From assembly GCA_013138675.1 (NCBI GenBank), contig WTCH01000341.1, positions 1 through 30,871 on the forward strand: 30,871 nucleotides of DNA. The letters are read 5' to 3'. Each line of letters begins with the position of its first letter. Positions within the stretch are counted from its first letter, which is position 1. The translations under genes and the position numbers were made by a program. This stretch comes from Woeseiaceae bacterium (lineage in GTDB: Bacteria > Pseudomonadota > Gammaproteobacteria > Steroidobacterales > Woeseiaceae). Below the pieces are notes generated by a model. The model was given only the letters and a program-made list of their open reading frames with translations. It did no database searches and was not told the DNA's origin. Of this stretch, positions 1 through 8,354 are shown piece after piece.

Positions 1-621
1 GTGAAGGTAGCGGCTCAGATACAGGGTCAACGTGCCGGCAAGACCCTCAGGTGGCTCCGCTATCAGCCGTAGCTCGATAGCTGGCGTGTCCTCTTCGGGA
101 AACGTTGGCTGCGTCCAGCCGAAGTGCATCATCGTCTTGTAGGCATCCAGCAATTCGAATTTCCGCGCGGCGTCAACGAGCGTGAACTCTTCCTCCGGCA
201 GGAGAACGAGTTGGAACGGATTCAATTCACCGGCGTCTGCACTACTGTCGATCGGCATTCTCGGATTACCGTCCATATCAGTGTTAATGGGCAGAACCAC
301 GGCCCACGCAGGTGGCGCTTCTTCCTCGACAACTTCATCGTCCGCAACAGCCATGTCATCGCTGAAGACGGGAACCAGGTCCTCGTCGGTGAGAATTGGA
401 TTGCCGTCTTCGTCAAGCAGCGGTTCCTCCTCGGGCGGCGGCTCGTCCGGGAGAAATATCTCGGAGCCGACCGACACATTCTCTTCGTAGGAGAAGACAA
501 TGACTTCTACTGTGTAGCGACGTATCGGCTTTTCCTCGACCGATTCGTCGTCGATAGCCTCCTGGGCGGCTGCCGATCCAAGGAACAGTACGGTCGTTAG
601 TAAGGTGGCGAATCTACTCAT
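1..621 (-). CDS. csiV: CsiV-like periplasmic cell-wall protein, C-terminus cut by window edge
   Basis: The reading frame is open from ATG at 621 to base 1 (207 codons) with no stop, so the C-terminus lies outside the window. It begins with a short signal peptide (residues 1-20, ending SAAAQ). The mature part opens with YTVEVIVFSY (36-45), then an acidic, proline-rich stretch (56-105). It continues with FELLDAYKTMMHFGWTQP (155-172) and ends at GTLTLYLSRYLH (196-207). These blocks are typical of the CsiV/DUF2803 family. In Vibrio cholerae CsiV is a periplasmic peptidoglycan-binding protein needed for PBP1A function, and its gene lies next to mfd. Here it starts 22 bases after the mfd stop on the same strand, so co-transcription with mfd is likely. 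Family assignment is by recalled motifs; the role is inferred from Vibrio. Confidence 0.75.
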   Translation of the reverse strand, partial: MSRFATLLTTVLFLGSAAAQEAIDDESVEEKPIRRYTVEVIVFSYEENVSVGSEIFLPDEPPPEEEPLLDEDGNPILTDEDLVPVFSDDMAVADDEVVEEEAPPAWAVVLPINTDMDGNPRMPIDSSADAGELNPFQLVLLPEEEFTLVDAARKFELLDAYKTMMHFGWTQPTFPEEDTPAIELRLIAEPPEGLAGTLTLYLSRYLH

Positions 622-643
622 AGGCCTATTCTGGGAGTTCCGG

Positions 644-3600
644 CTATTTGACCGCAAGTTTTTCGAGGAGTTTCTCGATGCTCTTGAAGCGTGCATCCAG
701 ATTACTTAGATCCTGACGAAACTGCAGCCTGTGCGAACCCTGTAATTTGTACGTCTGGCCGTCATTTTGCACTAAGTCAATCAGCTCGACAGGGTCAACC
801 TTGCTTTGCTCGCCAAAAACAATGTAGCCACCGGCGTCTGCTGCGTCGATCTTCTCGATACCGAGTGTCGTTGCCCGCTGCTTGATCGATGCCATGCGCA
901 ACAAGTTCTTTGCAGCCGGCGGAAGCAGGCCGAAGCGGTCGATGAGTTCCACCTGCAGCTCGCGCAGGTCTTCGGGCGAATCGCAGCCCGAAATACGCTT
1001 GTACAGAATGAGTCGCAAGTGAACGTCCGGCACGTAGTCATCGGGCAGCAGTGCGGGCACGTGCAAGTTAATGTCGACGCCAGTGTGCAACGGTCCGTCA
1101 AGATCGGGTTCGCGGCCATCGCGCAGGGAATCGACAGCGCGGCTGAGCAGTTCGGTGTACAGCGAAAAGCCGATTTCCTGGATTTGCCCGCTCTGCGTAT
1201 CACCGAGCAATTCGCCGGCACCACGAATTTCGAGATCATGTGTTGCCAACGTGAATCCCGAGCCGAGGTCCTCGAGCGAATCGATAGCTTCGAGTCGTTT
1301 AACGGCATCAGCTGTCATTACCGCCTTCGGCGGTGCGACAAGATACGCAAACGCGCGATGGTGTGAGCGGCCGACGCGACCGCGAAGCTGGTGCAGTTGT
1401 GCGAGGCCGAATCGGTCTGCACGGTTGATGATAATCGTATTGGCGGTCGGTACATCGATACCGCTTTCGACAATGGTCGTGCAGAGCAGGATATTGAAGC
1501 GCCGGTGGTAGAAGTCGAGCATGACCTGCTCAAGTTCACGTTCGGGCATCTGGCCATGACCAATACGAATCCGCGCTTCCGGCACCAGCTTTGCCAATGC
1601 TTCGCCGACCCGGCCGATGTCTTCAACTCTATTGTGAATAAAAAACACCTGACCGCCGCGCTTGATCTCGCGTAAGCAGGCTTCGCGAACCAGGACATCG
1701 TTCCATTCGGTGACAAAGGTCTTGACCGCGAGCCGTTCCGCCGGCGGTGTAGTGATCAAAGACATGTCACGAATACCGCCCAGTGCCATGTTGAGCGTTC
1801 TGGGAATCGGCGTAGCCGTCAGAGTCAGCACGTCAATCTCGCTGCGCAGCGACTTGATCGCCTCCTTGTGGCGTACACCGAAGCGATGTTCTTCATCAAT
1901 GATGACGAGCCCGACATCCTTGATATCTTTGACGTGCTGCAGCAGTCGGTGAGTACCAATGACGATGTCGACACTGCCCGATTTCAACCCCTCGACAATT
2001 GATTTGACGACCTTGGCGGATTGAAAGCGTGACAGCACCTCGACGCGAACGGGCCAGTCGGCGAAACGGTCATTGAAGCTCTGGCCATGTTGCTGCGCGA
2101 GTAATGTCGTCGGCACGAGGATCGCAACCTGCTTGCCACCGTGCACCGCGGCGAAAGAGGCTCGTAGTGCTACCTCGGTCTTGCCGAAGCCAACGTCGCC
2201 GCAAACGATGCGGTCCATCGGGCTGTCCGACGCGAGGTCGGCCAGCACCTCGTCAATTGTGCGCGCCTGGTCCTCTGTAGGCTCGAACGGGAAGTCGTTC
2301 TCGAATGCGCGATAGTCACCTTCGGGCCATTTAAAGCTATGTCCGAGTCTTGCTGCGCGGCGCGCGTAGACGTCGAGCAGCTCTGCTGCGGCATCGCGAA
2401 TTTTACTAATGGCGCGTTTGCGAGCCTTGGCCCACTGGTCGCTGCCGAGACGATGCAGAGGGGCGTTGTCAGCAGATGCACCGGTGTAACGCGAAATCAG
2501 TTCAAGCGCATGTACGGGAACGTAGAGCTTGTCGCCATCCGCGTACTGCAATTCGAGGAATTCAGCAATGATGCCGCCAGCTTCAAGCGTCGTCAGGCCC
2601 TGGTAGCGACCGACGCCGTATTCTGCATGCACGACCGGAGACCCGGCTTCCAGGTCGTCAAGCTGGCGAATGATGGTTTCAGGATCGCGCTCGATGCGTC
2701 GCCGCCGCGTCTTTTGCCGTGCACGTTCACCGAATAGCTGCTGTTCGCTGATAATCGCGATATTCGAGTCGGTCAGGACAACGCCATTCTCGAGCGGAGC
2801 AATGGCAACGCCAACGCGCTGAGCGGCTGTGCTGAACGAACTCCAGTCGTCGACGCGTACCAGGTCGAGATTACGTCCGGCAAGCAACTCGTAGATTTGT
2901 TCACGTCGGCCGGCGGAATCGCTCGTAAACAACACGCGTCCGTCGAACTCGTCAAGAAAGCGCATCAGGGCGCCGGCTGCATCTTCGTAGCGTGCTTCGA
3001 TCTTCAGCGCGGGCGGCAATCGGGTAGGCAGATTGGTGGTATTGCCGTGATCGGCGAGGGATTGTGCGGAGTAACGAATCTGCCGCAGGTCACCCAATTG
3101 CGCGAACATATCTGCCGGCGAGTTGAACGTTTCTTCGGTCGATAGTATCGGTCGCTCGGGATCCAGTCGGCTCAGTTCGTAACGTTCTTCAATCTCATGC
3201 CATGTTTGGCCGAGAGTGCCTTCTATTCCCTGCGGTGCGAGCACCAGGCAGTTCGGCGGCAAATAGTCGAGCAGGGTGGCGGTCGACTCAAAGAACAAAG
3301 GCAGGTAGTACTCGATGCCACCGTGCGCAATACCGTCGGATATCTCGCGATAGACACGGGACTTGGCAGGCTGGCCCTCGAACCTCTCGCGATAGCGCTC
3401 ACGAAATCCCCGTATCGAGTCAGCGTCCAGTGGAATCTCACGGGCCGGAAGAATCTCGACCTGATCAACAATCTCGCCGGACAACTGGGTTCCCGGGGAG
3501 AAGTAACGCAGGGTCTCAATGTCGTCGTCAAAAAAGTCGATGCGGATCGGTCGCGCAGAACCCATCGGATAGATATCGATAAGGGAGCCGCGGACGGCAA

Positions 3601-4102
3601 ACTCACCGTGCTCACTGACCTGTGGTATTCGCAGGTAGCCTGCCGAGATGAGTGAGTCGACAAAGGCATCCCGTGGCAATGCCTGTCCGCTTCGTAGTGA
3701 CAGGGATCGTGCGGCGACATAGTCGACCGGCGGGAGCTTTTGGAGCAGGACCGGCGCAGATGCGATAAGCACCCCGGCTGCCATGCCGCTCATCGTCGCA
3801 AGTACCGACAGCCGTTCCGAAATGATGTCCTGGTGCGGCGAAAAACTATCCCAGGGGAGTGTTTCCCACTCTACGAAATGGTGCACCTCCAAATCGCCGC
3901 CCGCGAAAAAGCGGATGGCCGCTTCGAGCTGATCGGCCTGGCGTGGATCCTCGGCAAGTACAACGACAGGACTGTCCTGCACGGTAGCCAACTCTGCCGT
4001 CGCCAATGCGGCGCTGGCGCCAATGAGCTGGCCCCAGCCGAGCGATTGCCCGAGCTGCGGCAGCTTCTGCGTCGCGCTGATGAGGAAGGATTGTTGAGCC
4101 AC
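644..4102 (-). CDS. mfd: Transcription-repair coupling factor Mfd
   Basis: Mfd is an ATP-dependent translocase that displaces RNA polymerase stalled at DNA lesions and recruits UvrA. The 1152-residue length matches the family (about 1150). An N-terminal UvrB-like part (about 1-350) is followed by the RNA-polymerase-interacting domain around 480-550 (VVHAEYGVGRYQGL). The RecG-like helicase core has Walker A GDVGFGKTE at 635-643 and DEEHRFG at 736-742. Later come the TATPIPRTL motif and the TRG-type region (VESGIDVPTANTIII, QLRGRVGRS). The start is GTG at 4102 (MAQQSFLIS) with no obvious Shine-Dalgarno sequence. Its promoter must lie in the short gap after the terminator at 4142-4176, or transcription must read through it. 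The csiV-like gene follows directly. Confidence 0.98.
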   Translation of the reverse strand: MAQQSFLISATQKLPQLGQSLGWGQLIGASAALATAELATVQDSPVVVLAEDPRQADQLEAAIRFFAGGDLEVHHFVEWETLPWDSFSPHQDIISERLSVLATMSGMAAGVLIASAPVLLQKLPPVDYVAARSLSLRSGQALPRDAFVDSLISAGYLRIPQVSEHGEFAVRGSLIDIYPMGSARPIRIDFFDDDIETLRYFSPGTQLSGEIVDQVEILPAREIPLDADSIRGFRERYRERFEGQPAKSRVYREISDGIAHGGIEYYLPLFFESTATLLDYLPPNCLVLAPQGIEGTLGQTWHEIEERYELSRLDPERPILSTEETFNSPADMFAQLGDLRQIRYSAQSLADHGNTTNLPTRLPPALKIEARYEDAAGALMRFLDEFDGRVLFTSDSAGRREQIYELLAGRNLDLVRVDDWSSFSTAAQRVGVAIAPLENGVVLTDSNIAIISEQQLFGERARQKTRRRRIERDPETIIRQLDDLEAGSPVVHAEYGVGRYQGLTTLEAGGIIAEFLELQYADGDKLYVPVHALELISRYTGASADNAPLHRLGSDQWAKARKRAISKIRDAAAELLDVYARRAARLGHSFKWPEGDYRAFENDFPFEPTEDQARTIDEVLADLASDSPMDRIVCGDVGFGKTEVALRASFAAVHGGKQVAILVPTTLLAQQHGQSFNDRFADWPVRVEVLSRFQSAKVVKSIVEGLKSGSVDIVIGTHRLLQHVKDIKDVGLVIIDEEHRFGVRHKEAIKSLRSEIDVLTLTATPIPRTLNMALGGIRDMSLITTPPAERLAVKTFVTEWNDVLVREACLREIKRGGQVFFIHNRVEDIGRVGEALAKLVPEARIRIGHGQMPERELEQVMLDFYHRRFNILLCTTIVESGIDVPTANTIIINRADRFGLAQLHQLRGRVGRSHHRAFAYLVAPPKAVMTADAVKRLEAIDSLEDLGSGFTLATHDLEIRGAGELLGDTQSGQIQEIGFSLYTELLSRAVDSLRDGREPDLDGPLHTGVDINLHVPALLPDDYVPDVHLRLILYKRISGCDSPEDLRELQVELIDRFGLLPPAAKNLLRMASIKQRATTLGIEKIDAADAGGYIVFGEQSKVDPVELIDLVQNDGQTYKLQGSHRLQFRQDLSNLDARFKSIEKLLEKLAVK

Positions 4103-4141
4103 AAGCTTGGGTCTTGACTTCGCGGCTCGGGATTATCACAC

Positions 4142-4176
4142 AAAAAAACGCCCGGGCAGTTTCCTGCCCGGGCGTT
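4142..4176 (-). terminator. Rho-independent terminator of the small BamE-like gene
   Basis: A perfect 13-bp inverted repeat (arms 4147-4159 and 4164-4176, loop TTTC) is GC-rich (core GCCCGGGC). On the minus strand it is followed at once by seven T residues (4148-4142), the classic intrinsic terminator. It lies 12 bases after the stop of the minus-strand gene that ends at 4189, and separates it from mfd. Confidence 0.93.
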
Positions 4177-4188
4177 TCCTGAAAAATC

Positions 4189-4476
4189 TTAGCTAGATAC
4201 CTGGCGCTTGACGACGGTGTGAATCACACGGTCATACTCGAAGAACACAACAAAGTCCTTGTATTCCCAGCGCGCGATCGGCGGATCGCCAACCGGTGCG
4301 ACTTTCGCTTCCGGAGCGCCGAACGTCGACTCGACGCTATCGGCCGTCATACCGGAACTTGGCCGTGCACCGTCAGATCCGGATGCCACACCTTCCATGT
4401 CCAACGTCTGGGCATTTACCGTCCCAAGAACGCCGAATAACAGGGCCAATACAGTGAAAATTCGTAGCTTCGCCAT
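4189..4476 (-). CDS. Small exported BamE/SmpA-like protein of unknown function
   Basis: This is a 95-residue protein with a clear signal peptide (residues 1-22, cleavage after VNA). A low-complexity linker rich in Gly, Ser and Asp follows. The C-terminal half reads GMTADSVESTFGAP, PPIARWEYKDF and VVFFEYDRVIHTVVKR. The pattern of a helix starting GMT, a turn with FGxP, then beta strands with W-Y and FEYDRVIH resembles the SmpA/OmlA (BamE) fold. Homologues I recall are unnamed short periplasmic proteins of Gammaproteobacteria. No lipobox cysteine is present, so it is probably soluble in the periplasm rather than a lipoprotein. The start is well supported: AAGGAG at 4485-4490 on the minus strand lies 8 bases upstream. 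It is a monocistronic unit with its own terminator. Function unknown. Confidence 0.8.
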   Translation of the reverse strand: MAKLRIFTVLALLFGVLGTVNAQTLDMEGVASGSDGARPSSGMTADSVESTFGAPEAKVAPVGDPPIARWEYKDFVVFFEYDRVIHTVVKRQVSS

Positions 4477-4610
4477 GACAGCTTCTCCTTCAATTGAGAT
4501 CGACTATATCACTCAAAGTCTGGTCAAAAAACAATTGATTCCAAAGGTTTTTAAGCGATTTTCATTTTTGTGAATCACGTCACGATTCTAATGTGGTTTA
4601 ATGCGTTGCG

Positions 4611-5855
4611 ATGATCAACCCCGTCGAATTCCTTGTCGGGCTTCGCTATTTGAGGGCGAAGCGCCGTACCCGGTTTGTCTCATTCATCACGCTCATTTCC
4701 CTGTTGGGAATAGCACTGGGTGTGGCGGCGCTGATTGTCATCCTCTCGGTTATGAACGGTTTCGAGGGCGAATTGCGAAATCGTCTGCTGAGCATGTCGG
4801 CGCACGGCAATGTGACAGGTCCGGCTCGGATCACCGAAAACTGGCGGTCATTGCGTGACGACGTCGCGTCGGAGCCCGGCGTTGCCGCTGCCGCACCGTT
4901 CGTGCACATGGAGGGCATGATTCAATCCGGTCGTGACTTGCAGGCGGTTCTCGTGCACGGCGTGGATCCGGATTACGAAGCGGCAATGTCAGGTGACCTG
5001 ATCAATCTCATCGAAGGATCATTGGATAGCCTTCAGCCCGGTAGTCGTAGCGTCATTCTCGGTCGCTTACTCGCTCAGAACCTCGGTGTCCGCATCGGTG
5101 ACGGTGTTGTTCTCCTGATACCACGCGCGGTGGGTGACGGTACGCTCGAGCCACGACTGGAAAGATTCATTTTGCGTGGTGTGTTCGAAGCTGGACTGCA
5201 GGAGCACGACAGTGTCCTTGCCCTGGTCAATGCGCGCGACGCGGCCGCGGTCCTCGACATCGGCGACGAGGTGACTGCGATTCGCTACCGTGCCGATAAT
5301 GTCATGCAGGCACCTGCGATTTCGGCCGGATTGCGAAACAGATTGGGTGACGCCGTTATTACGAGTGACTGGACTGTCGAGAATGCCAGTTACTTTCGCG
5401 CCATCCGTCTCGAGAAAATGATGATGTCGTTGATCCTGTCGCTGATCATTGGCGTGGCGGCGTTCAATATCGTGGCCAGCCTGGTCATGGTCGTGACGGA
5501 CAAAACCAACGATATCGCCGTGCTGCGCACGCTTGGAATGAAAGCGGGCGGTGTCGTGCGTATCTTTTTTATTCAAGGCGCGATTATTGGCTGGGCAGGC
5601 GTGATCGTCGGCGTGCTGCTCGGCATCGTCGTCGCGATCAATGTGCCGGTCATCGTGCCGGCACTTGAGCAGTGGTTCGGCTTCCAGATCATGCCCGGCG
5701 ACGTCTACTACGTGACACGCATCCCTTCAGAACTCGAGTGGCCGGACGTGATCACGATAGCAGTCTCGGCATTCGTGCTGACGTCGTTGGCGACTCTTTA
5801 CCCGGCACGGCGTGCGGCTATGGTAAATCCGGCCGTCGCGCTGCGCTACGAGTGA
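4611..5855 (+). CDS. lolC: Lipoprotein-releasing ABC transporter permease, first copy (LolC/LolE family)
   Basis: This inner-membrane subunit of the LolCDE complex extracts mature lipoproteins from the inner membrane and hands them to LolA. The 414 residues carry one N-terminal helix (about 22-48, with VMNGFEGEL just after), a large periplasmic domain and three C-terminal helices. The C-terminal part has the FtsX/MacB-type core (VAAFNIVASLVMVV, DIAVLRTLGMK) and ends ARRAAMVNPAVALRYE. Some segments look more like LolE (AAAAPFVHMEGM, PSELEWPDV), so C versus E is uncertain and the symbol follows position. No Shine-Dalgarno sequence is visible before the ATG; TTTAAT at 4597-4602 may be a -10 element very close to it. 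lolE starts 2 bases after the stop. Confidence 0.88.
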   Translation: MINPVEFLVGLRYLRAKRRTRFVSFITLISLLGIALGVAALIVILSVMNGFEGELRNRLLSMSAHGNVTGPARITENWRSLRDDVASEPGVAAAAPFVHMEGMIQSGRDLQAVLVHGVDPDYEAAMSGDLINLIEGSLDSLQPGSRSVILGRLLAQNLGVRIGDGVVLLIPRAVGDGTLEPRLERFILRGVFEAGLQEHDSVLALVNARDAAAVLDIGDEVTAIRYRADNVMQAPAISAGLRNRLGDAVITSDWTVENASYFRAIRLEKMMMSLILSLIIGVAAFNIVASLVMVVTDKTNDIAVLRTLGMKAGGVVRIFFIQGAIIGWAGVIVGVLLGIVVAINVPVIVPALEQWFGFQIMPGDVYYVTRIPSELEWPDVITIAVSAFVLTSLATLYPARRAAMVNPAVALRYE

Positions 5856-5857
5856 TC

Positions 5858-7105
5858 ATGAGCAGAAGTTTCGAAACCTGGATTGGTAGTCGCTATGTGC
5901 GCTCTCGCAGCAGCAATAGTTTCGTGTCCCTGATCTCTGCGATCTCCATGCTGGGTATCGCGATTGCTGTAGCAGTATTAATACTCGTTCTGTCAGTCGT
6001 CAACGGGTTCGAACGCGAGTTGCAGGAACGGCTGCTTGCGATGACTTCTCATGCGAGCATAGAAGGCCTCGAGGGCAAGATCGAAAACTGGCAGGCGCTG
6101 GGAGAGGTGGCTGACAACAACGCGCGCGTTTATGCATCGGCGCCGTATGTTGCCGGCCAGGCGTTACTGGTTTTTGCCGACAGCCTGAGTGGTGTAGAGC
6201 TTCGCGGCATCGATCCCATCGCCGAGGATGCTGTATCCGGTGTCGGCGCTACGATGCGTGAAGGTGATCTCACCAGCCTGGAGGCTGGTTCCTTCAATGT
6301 TGTGATCGGGATCGAGCTTGCCGACGCGTTGCAGGTCGGCCTGGGTGACAAGGTCACAGTCACGTTGGCAGAAGGTATCGTTACGCCGGCAGGAGTGGTG
6401 CCTCGTACCAAGCGCTTTGTGGTCAGCGGAATTTACCGTGTCGGCATGTACGAATTTGATCGGCGCCTCGCTTTCATCAATCTGTCCGATGCGCAAAAAC
6501 TGTATCGCATGCGCGATGCTGTTTCGGGCGTGCGTCTTGCGGTTACGGAAATTTATGCGGCCAGCGAAATCGTTCGTGAAGTGGCGCTCGAACACGGTGA
6601 AGTTGTTCTCGTCGGTGACTGGACACGACGTCATGTGAATTTCTTTCGTTCGATTCAGATTACGAAATCAATTTTGTTTGTGATCCTGCTTCTTGTGGTT
6701 GCTGTCGCGGCATTTAATATCGTTTCAACGCTCGTCATGGTCGTCAAGGATAAGCAAACCGACATTGCCATTCTGCGCACGATTGGTGCAAAGCCTCGAA
6801 GTATCCTGAAGATATTCGTAATCCAGGGCAGCGTAATTGGCATCATTGGTACTGCAGCCGGCGTACTGTTTGGTATTCTGCTGGCCCTGAACCTGGAGAG
6901 CATCGTTGGCGGTCTTGAGGCATTGTTTGGCATTAAATTTCTCGCCGCAGATGTTTATTTCATCAGTGACCTGCCGTCGGAACTGCGGCTTGCGGATATC
7001 GTCGTGATCAGCTCGATCGCACTTGCCCTGTCCCTGGTGTCCACCGTTTATCCGTCCTGGGTTGCATCCAGGACGGCACCCGCTGAGGCACTACGTTATG
7101 ACTGA
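5858..7105 (+). CDS. lolE: Lipoprotein-releasing ABC transporter permease, second copy (LolC/LolE family)
   Basis: This is the second permease of the LolCDE heterodimer, 415 residues from ATG 5858 (MSRSFETWIGSRY). An in-frame extension upstream to 5672 lies inside the preceding gene and is rejected. The topology matches the first copy: helix at about 24-50 (SAISMLGIAIAVAVLILVLS), VNGFERELQERLL, a periplasmic domain, then three helices with VAAFNIVSTLVMVVKDKQ and DIAILRTIGAKP. The end, YPSWVASRTAPAEALRYD, is LolC-like, while AADVYFISDLPSEL is LolE-like. The two permeases are clearly related but divergent, fitting an ancient duplication. lolD overlaps the last 8 bases, so translational coupling is likely. 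Confidence 0.88.
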   Translation: MSRSFETWIGSRYVRSRSSNSFVSLISAISMLGIAIAVAVLILVLSVVNGFERELQERLLAMTSHASIEGLEGKIENWQALGEVADNNARVYASAPYVAGQALLVFADSLSGVELRGIDPIAEDAVSGVGATMREGDLTSLEAGSFNVVIGIELADALQVGLGDKVTVTLAEGIVTPAGVVPRTKRFVVSGIYRVGMYEFDRRLAFINLSDAQKLYRMRDAVSGVRLAVTEIYAASEIVREVALEHGEVVLVGDWTRRHVNFFRSIQITKSILFVILLLVVAVAAFNIVSTLVMVVKDKQTDIAILRTIGAKPRSILKIFVIQGSVIGIIGTAAGVLFGILLALNLESIVGGLEALFGIKFLAADVYFISDLPSELRLADIVVISSIALALSLVSTVYPSWVASRTAPAEALRYD

Positions 7106-7787
7106 GCCGACTAAATCGGTGTTGGAATGCCGCAAGGTTGTGCGCAAGTTCCGTGAAGGCAGTTCCGAGCTCGTCGTTTTGAGTGGTGTCGATCTCAATG
7201 TGCGAGCCGCGGAACGCGTTGCAATTGTCGGCGCGTCCGGTTCCGGCAAGACAACGCTGCTGCAGATCATGGGCGGTCTCGATGACCCATCAGAAGGCGA
7301 GGTGTTCGTTGACGGCCAGCCGATGCACGGTAGCAATGAACTGTCCAAAGCCGACTTGCGCAATCGATACATCGGATTTGTCTACCAGTTTCATCACCTG
7401 TTACCCGAGTTCACGGCGGCAGAAAATGTCGCAATGCCCTTGATGATTCGGCGTGAACCGAAGAACAAGGCATTGGCAAAGGCGGGCGACATCCTGGCGC
7501 GCGTCGGGCTCGGGGAGCGATTGACACACAAACCCGGCGAGTTGTCCGGTGGCGAACGTCAGCGGGCAGCCGTTGCGCGTGCGCTGATCACGCGGCCACA
7601 GCTTGTGCTGGCCGACGAACCGACCGGTAATCTCGATGCCGGTAATGGCGAGCATGTTCTGAAGCTGATGCTCGAGCTGAATCGCGAACTCGAAACCAGC
7701 CTTGTGGTCGTCACCCATGATCAGGCCATTGCCTCGCGAATGGACCGGGTGCTGGTCCTTGAAAATGGCATCCTGCGCAATCAGTGA
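7098..7787 (+). CDS. lolD: Lipoprotein-releasing ABC transporter ATPase LolD
   Basis: This cytoplasmic ATPase powers the LolCDE lipoprotein extractor. From ATG 7098 (MTEPTKSVLE) it has 229 residues, the usual length. Walker A GASGSGKTT is at 45-53, the Q-loop YQFHHLLPEFTAAEN at 96-110, the signature LSGGERQRAAVARAL at 149-163, Walker B LVLADEPTGNLD at 169-180 and the switch His at 207 (VVVTHD). LPEFTAAENV and GNLDAGNGEHV are typical of the LolD/MacB branch. The in-frame ATG at 7023 is inside lolE and rejected. It overlaps the lolE stop by 8 bases and, at its 3' end, the convergent DUF2062 gene by 7 bases. Confidence 0.96.
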   Translation: MTEPTKSVLECRKVVRKFREGSSELVVLSGVDLNVRAAERVAIVGASGSGKTTLLQIMGGLDDPSEGEVFVDGQPMHGSNELSKADLRNRYIGFVYQFHHLLPEFTAAENVAMPLMIRREPKNKALAKAGDILARVGLGERLTHKPGELSGGERQRAAVARALITRPQLVLADEPTGNLDAGNGEHVLKLMLELNRELETSLVVVTHDQAIASRMDRVLVLENGILRNQ

Positions 7788-8299
7788 GTGCGGTTTTTAC
7801 GCTTCTTTGACTTGTAATCGTACACCGAGTAACGCCACAGGCCATCAAGCCCGATAAAACCGACAACGGCCGCCGCCGAACCCAGCAATACGCAGCCAAG
7901 CGACAGTGGCAGCCAGACCGTTGTGAATACGTTCTGCACCCAATCGAGCGAAAGCTCGAAATAGAACGGGCCTGTCTCTATGCCCAGCAGGGCGTTACCA
8001 AGTTCGTACGCGAGATAGAACAGCGGGCCAACGGTCAGGGGATTGACGACTAACGTCGAGAGTGCCGCAACCGGAATATTGACGCGCAATGCCAGGGCGG
8101 CCAGTACGGCTACCAGGAAATGACCCGGAAATGGCAGGAAGGCGACGGCGAGCCCGAGGGAAAACGCCGGGACCACGGTCTTGCGCCGAATGCCCCACAG
8201 GCGATGGTCATGGAGCATGTGCCGAAACGGCGTCATGAACCACTTCTCGGCGATCTCGTGGCGTTTAAACGCGAATTTCCTAAAAAACCGTCTTGGCAT
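7781..8299 (-). CDS. DUF2062 membrane protein
   Basis: The 172-residue protein has a basic N-terminus (MPRRFFRKFAFKR) and then the DUF2062 pattern: a segment around 40-50 (RRKTVVPAFSLGLA), FLPFPGHFLVAVLAALAL, and NIPVAALSTLVVNPLTVGP near 95. Two further hydrophobic segments follow, and the tail is basic (KSKKRKNRTH). Such proteins are inner-membrane proteins of unknown function that often sit beside comEC or lol genes, as here. The 3' end overlaps lolD by 7 bases and the 5' end is divergent from comEC with a 55-base gap that must hold both promoters. Confidence 0.85.
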   Translation of the reverse strand: MPRRFFRKFAFKRHEIAEKWFMTPFRHMLHDHRLWGIRRKTVVPAFSLGLAVAFLPFPGHFLVAVLAALALRVNIPVAALSTLVVNPLTVGPLFYLAYELGNALLGIETGPFYFELSLDWVQNVFTTVWLPLSLGCVLLGSAAAVVGFIGLDGLWRYSVYDYKSKKRKNRTH

Positions 8300-8354
8300 T
8301 CTTCTTCGAATCCGTTTCGATCAGGCGTCTGGTTCGACAGCCCGGGGCGATGTG

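Noticed and set aside
3197..3655. Plus-strand open frames within mfd
   Set aside because: mfd is supported by full-length motifs across the region; the opposite frames are shadows of its codon bias.
4597..4602. TTTAAT as lolC -10 element
   Set aside because: No acceptable -35 is found at 16-18 bases; kept only as a note under lolC.
8181..8354. Upstream in-frame extension of comEC to ATG 8181
   Set aside because: It would overlap the 5' part of the divergent DUF2062 gene by 119 bases and adds non-conserved residues before the first helix.
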